From the NCBI RefSeq assembly GCF_963678635.1, contig NC_087063.1, positions 68,490,727 to 68,550,726 of the forward strand: 60,000 nucleotides of DNA, written 5' to 3'. Shown one piece after another: positions 57,107 through 60,000 of the stretch (its first letter is position 1; every line of letters begins with the position of its first letter). Origin of the DNA: Symsagittifera roscoffensis. Lineage: Eukaryota; Xenacoelomorpha; Acoela; Convolutidae. The notes below the pieces were generated by a model. It ran no database searches, was not told where the DNA came from, and saw only the letters and a program-made list of their open reading frames with translations. Position numbers and translations under genes: made by a program.

Positions 57107-57460
57107 CTGAAGGGAGAGAACGAGGAAACAATTATTTCAAAAATTAACATGGCCTCGCATTAGTTTTTTCCCCCCAAGATAGACAGATTTATAAATGGTC
57201 ATCACATAAAACATGGCATGACAAGGAAAACAAAAAAAAAACAAAATAATTCTGTAAATAAGAACAAGTAAAAACGCATAATAAGATCCCCTATAAAAGA
57301 CTCTTAGAGGCGGCTAGGATCCCAACACAGCCAATGGGCGATTCTTCAGTTCTTCAAATGGTAGAATGTCATGTAACAAATAAATCCCCTTGATTGACCA
57401 CTTCCAATTTGAGGACTGAAGGTTAGGCAAAAAGACGTCAAAGGAGTCCATTTAGCTTAC
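57107..57460 (-). other. Intron in the SAM-domain gene
   Basis: 354 nt, borders GTAAGC...CTTCAG, AT-rich; nothing else seen. Confidence 0.65.
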
Positions 57461-57599
57461 CTCCTCAGAGCTCCACAGGGCCGCTGCTCTCATCCGAGCC
57501 AACTGGGCAGAAGAGGAGGCAGTTGAACTGGGCTCCACAGCGGAAGAAACGACACTTGATTCAGTCACCATTGGGCAGAGAGAAACAGTAACTTTATAT
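57461..57599 (-). CDS. SAM-domain gene, exon with Ser-rich leader and SAM start
   Basis: Acceptor tatatttttttcag, donor GAGGAG|GTAAGC. Reads KVTVSLCPMVTESSVVSSAV, a Ser/Ala/Thr-rich stretch, then RMRAAALWSSEE, whose WSSEE is the usual start of a SAM domain and continues in the next exon. An ATG at 57571 or one in the previous exon (57699) may start translation; both are in frame. Confidence 0.78.
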
Positions 57600-57691
57600 C
57601 TGAAAAAAATATAGCCAGCTACAATGCAGTATCGAGCATCATTATCGTAACTATGAAAAACTCATATCAAACTATAAGTTAAACAGCTCAC

Positions 57692-57757
57692 TTGCCCATC
57701 CCAAAGTTGTATTTTTGGTCTTTCAAGCCACATTGATAGAAAAATTGTCCAAAAACT
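57692..57757 (-). CDS. SAM-domain gene, small upstream exon
   Basis: 66 nt between acceptor ctctcttaacag and donor GGGCAA|GTGAGC. In the frame that fits the next exon it reads VFGQFFYQCGLKDQKYNFGM, then GK. An in-frame ATG (57699-57697) near its end could be the start, making the rest 5' UTR; otherwise another exon precedes it. Only about 400 nt separate it from the GPAA1 stop on the same strand. Confidence 0.5.
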
Positions 57758-58162
57758 CTGTTAAGAGAGAGTCACTTGAACGGTTCCATGCAAAGAATAT
57801 ATAGCGGTTATAAATCAGCCAAAACATTAGAATTTTTATGCAAGGGTATTTTTTGCATGTACGGTTGCAAAAAAGCAGACCTCCCGAGCCAAATTAAAAC
57901 ATACTTTGAAAAAACAATCATTTCAAAGAGAAATTTGCATCAATTTTCGGGAAAAAGTATATCCAAATCATTTGGGTAACTCATTCACGAAGAATCAGAT
58001 TAATTCATTGTTTTTAACAATAACCTTATGGAAGCCAGCAGCTAATTGAAATAAATTTTACACTGCCAATTTGAAGTTTTGGAGTTTGATTTTGTTGTAG
58101 TTTAAAGCGCAGAAATTCACTTCAAGTAGAATTTCTATTCATTTAAGTTGGAGAACCGATAT
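57758..58162 (-). other. Between GPAA1 stop and the SAM gene
   Basis: AT-rich; holds the 3' UTR of GPAA1 and possibly the SAM-gene promoter (tatatattctttgc on the minus strand near 57798). No AATAAA seen on the minus strand. Confidence 0.45.
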
Positions 58163-60000
58163 TCATTTTTCTTTGTCTATTTTGTCTTCATTCTCAATTT
58201 CTTGCACTTCAACTTCCTCGGTTTCAGGTTTCTGATGAATTTCATTCTCAGTTTCAGATTTCAGGTTATTTTCAATTTCAGACTCAGGTTTATTTAAGAG
58301 ACAAGACTCCGTTTGGTCACTTTCAACTATAGGCAACCACAGCATAAACCAGTGTAGAAGCCATAGCGGTATAAACAAAGCCCACATTTGCCACAGCATG
58401 GCCGAGTTATGGACATAACTTTCATGTACCACCTTAGAAATGAGTCCTTTCACTTGCGAGTACCATACGTCCAAGTTTATCTCTTCACCAGGAAAACTGT
58501 AGCTAAATGAAACAACAGGCATCACTAAAACAATGGTAAGAGGCGATATGATTAAGCATATTAATTTTTGAATGCTTCGCATAAATTTGCATTTAGATGG
58601 AGCTGTCAAATTCATCAAAGGCACCGCTATAATTGCTATGAAATAAGTCAACGAAAAGTTGGCCACGCAATTACACCCTATTCCGATGATGCTCAAAAAC
58701 ATTGCAATTGATTTGTACACTTGACGTTGACTCATTGTTAATTTTTCTTGGCAATAAAGTGAAGGCATGTATAATGGTATAGTAACTATGGCTAAAAATG
58801 CCATCAGAAAAGTCAGCATCAAAATATCTGCGTTGTCGATACTTTCATCTAAGAGGTACTGCAGTTGGAACTCATTGAAATAAGGAACCGCGAAGTAAAC
58901 AGCGCTTGGTAACAGAAACGCAGAAATCAGAATTCTGAAAACCGAAGTCACGTCCGGAATAATTCTCAAACTTGGAATATCCGGCTGCTCAAACACATGC
59001 AAAACTTCTAGCGATTTGTGCCACAGAGAAATTGCTACTATTGCACTAGAAAGCAGACAAATCACCAATGCTGGAATGTAAAGCCCAATTGATATGTAAT
59101 TATTAGTACTTGGCATTATGTAATAAAAAAACGACTGGTGAAACCTTTCCAGCAGATTGTTAATTGACCTCACGGTTCCTTCGATAGTCCTCGCGATGTT
59201 GGCATAGCCCATGTTTGGGATTCTATTACGTCCAGAAGCCGCGAGAACAAAATCACTCTGGCACTTGATTGACAGAGCATCTATGTGATATGGCAAAAAG
59301 AGGGAGTGTCCTGAAACTGGGCGCCCAGAAGCTTGTTGCCACATGCCTAAGAGCGACGTTTTAACCATTCCTAGACAGTTCTGGAACAAATCCCTAGTGG
59401 GAGGATCTCTTCTTCCGTGAAGATACACGCTACCATCATTTGACCTTGTCAACTTATCCATAACGTTGAACAAGTCGAGATTGGGTAGTTGTCCATTCAT
59501 TCCTTCGAGTATAAAGTTAAGCCCGTCGCAAGATGATTGGCTGATTTCAATACTCAGAGCCGCTTGAATACTACCTCCTCTAGTTTCAAGCCTTGAGCCC
59601 TTAATGGCACCCGACTCCGGGTGCCCGTGATACGCCTGCAGCCAGGCTTGCAGTCCATTTAGCTTCGAATCCGAAAACACGAAAATCAAATCTTTGCCCC
59701 AATAAATTTGGTTTCTAAAATGCTGAGCTAACGCCAACATTAGAGGAATACTTTTGTAGACAGTATTTATGTCATAAGGAATAGCGAATACTATACTTTC
59801 TGTGCTACTGTGTCTAGGAGCTCGCATGATCCCATAAACATTTCGACCTGTTTTCGGCTGCTTCATAAATGGGTGGAAAACAGTGAAATTTTGCACATAA
59901 GCTTCAATATCCGTTTCAACTAATTTATCAACAATCCAATCGTGAGGCATTTGTCGTTTAGCCGAGGCAAGTTCGCGCATTTCCCTTTCCAGTTTAGCAG
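58163..60000 (-). CDS. GPAA1: GPI-anchor transamidase subunit GPAA1, large 3' exon (5' end outside window)
   Basis: The frame is open to the right edge (AKLEREMRELASAKR precedes the first ATG at 59980), so at least 612 codons are here. It matches GPAA1 throughout: NVYGIMRAPRHSSTES, a peptidase-M28-like luminal domain with QIYWGKDLIFVF and LQAWLQAYHG, GMNGQLPNLDLFN, RQASGRPVSGHSLFLPYHID, then NNLLERFHQSFFYYIMPS and several membrane segments. GPAA1 is a subunit of the ER-membrane complex that cuts the signal from precursor proteins and attaches the GPI anchor. The C-terminus adds a Glu-rich tail of about 50 residues that I do not recall from vertebrate GPAA1. A single long exon suggests intron loss. 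Stop at 58165-58163. Confidence 0.95.
   Translation of the reverse strand, partial: AKLEREMRELASAKRQMPHDWIVDKLVETDIEAYVQNFTVFHPFMKQPKTGRNVYGIMRAPRHSSTESIVFAIPYDINTVYKSIPLMLALAQHFRNQIYWGKDLIFVFSDSKLNGLQAWLQAYHGHPESGAIKGSRLETRGGSIQAALSIEISQSSCDGLNFILEGMNGQLPNLDLFNVMDKLTRSNDGSVYLHGRRDPPTRDLFQNCLGMVKTSLLGMWQQASGRPVSGHSLFLPYHIDALSIKCQSDFVLAASGRNRIPNMGYANIARTIEGTVRSINNLLERFHQSFFYYIMPSTNNYISIGLYIPALVICLLSSAIVAISLWHKSLEVLHVFEQPDIPSLRIIPDVTSVFRILISAFLLPSAVYFAVPYFNEFQLQYLLDESIDNADILMLTFLMAFLAIVTIPLYMPSLYCQEKLTMSQRQVYKSIAMFLSIIGIGCNCVANFSLTYFIAIIAVPLMNLTAPSKCKFMRSIQKLICLIISPLTIVLVMPVVSFSYSFPGEEINLDVWYSQVKGLISKVVHESYVHNSAMLWQMWALFIPLWLLHWFMLWLPIVESDQTESCLLNKPESEIENNLKSETENEIHQKPETEEVEVQEIENEDKIDKEK

Noticed and set aside
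1-60000. CRISPR arrays, bacterial operons, rRNA genes
   Set aside because: The DNA is eukaryotic with introns; no regularly spaced direct repeats or rRNA-like sequence were seen.

Overview
The window is AT-rich animal DNA from a genome I cannot identify. It has multi-exon protein genes with GT-AG introns, a SAM domain, fibronectin type III (FN3) domains, a PAN domain, a C-type lectin domain and a GPAA1 orthologue. It also holds two Ty3/Gypsy-type LTR retrotransposons and many diverged dispersed repeats. An invertebrate is likely; a tunicate is only a guess.

Layout. Positions 499-7408 are a decayed 6.9 kb Ty3/Gypsy element (+ strand, 231 bp LTRs, gag, protease, RT, RNase H, integrase, no env). 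Positions 7854-12150 hold eight exons of a minus-strand gene whose splice phases all agree; its last four exons encode two FN3 domains. Positions 12-26 kb are mostly repeats and simple sequence, with a 1,055 bp head-to-tail duplication at 20786-22896 that carries a near-perfect hairpin in each unit. A plus-strand gene follows: a PAN exon (26165-26438) and a C-type lectin domain split over 43733-44007 and 50084-50183, ending in a stop. The intron between PAN and lectin exons is 17.3 kb because a 13.7 kb env-bearing Ty3/Gypsy element (27395-41087, minus strand) sits in it. Positions 47.4-49.3 kb are a GC-richer unclassified block, 52283-52670 is a small hAT-type element, and 53.5-56.9 kb is an array of related repeats. 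At the right edge are three exons of a minus-strand SAM-domain gene (56972-57757) and the large 3' exon of GPAA1 (58163-60000).

The most unusual object is the 13.7 kb element. Between its protease/linker and its reverse transcriptase lies a macro domain that resembles the ADP-ribosyl-hydrolase TARG1/OARD1. It also carries an env-like gene and a 3' accessory reading frame that has no ATG of its own but starts right after a splice acceptor and has an acidic start and a coiled-coil end. Its LTRs hold a dense array of YTCGTR motifs in U3. Between pol and env there is a spliced-looking gene on the opposite strand. All retroelement reading frames carry stops or frameshifts, so this copy is a fossil.

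All calls were made by eye from the sequence; no homology search was run.
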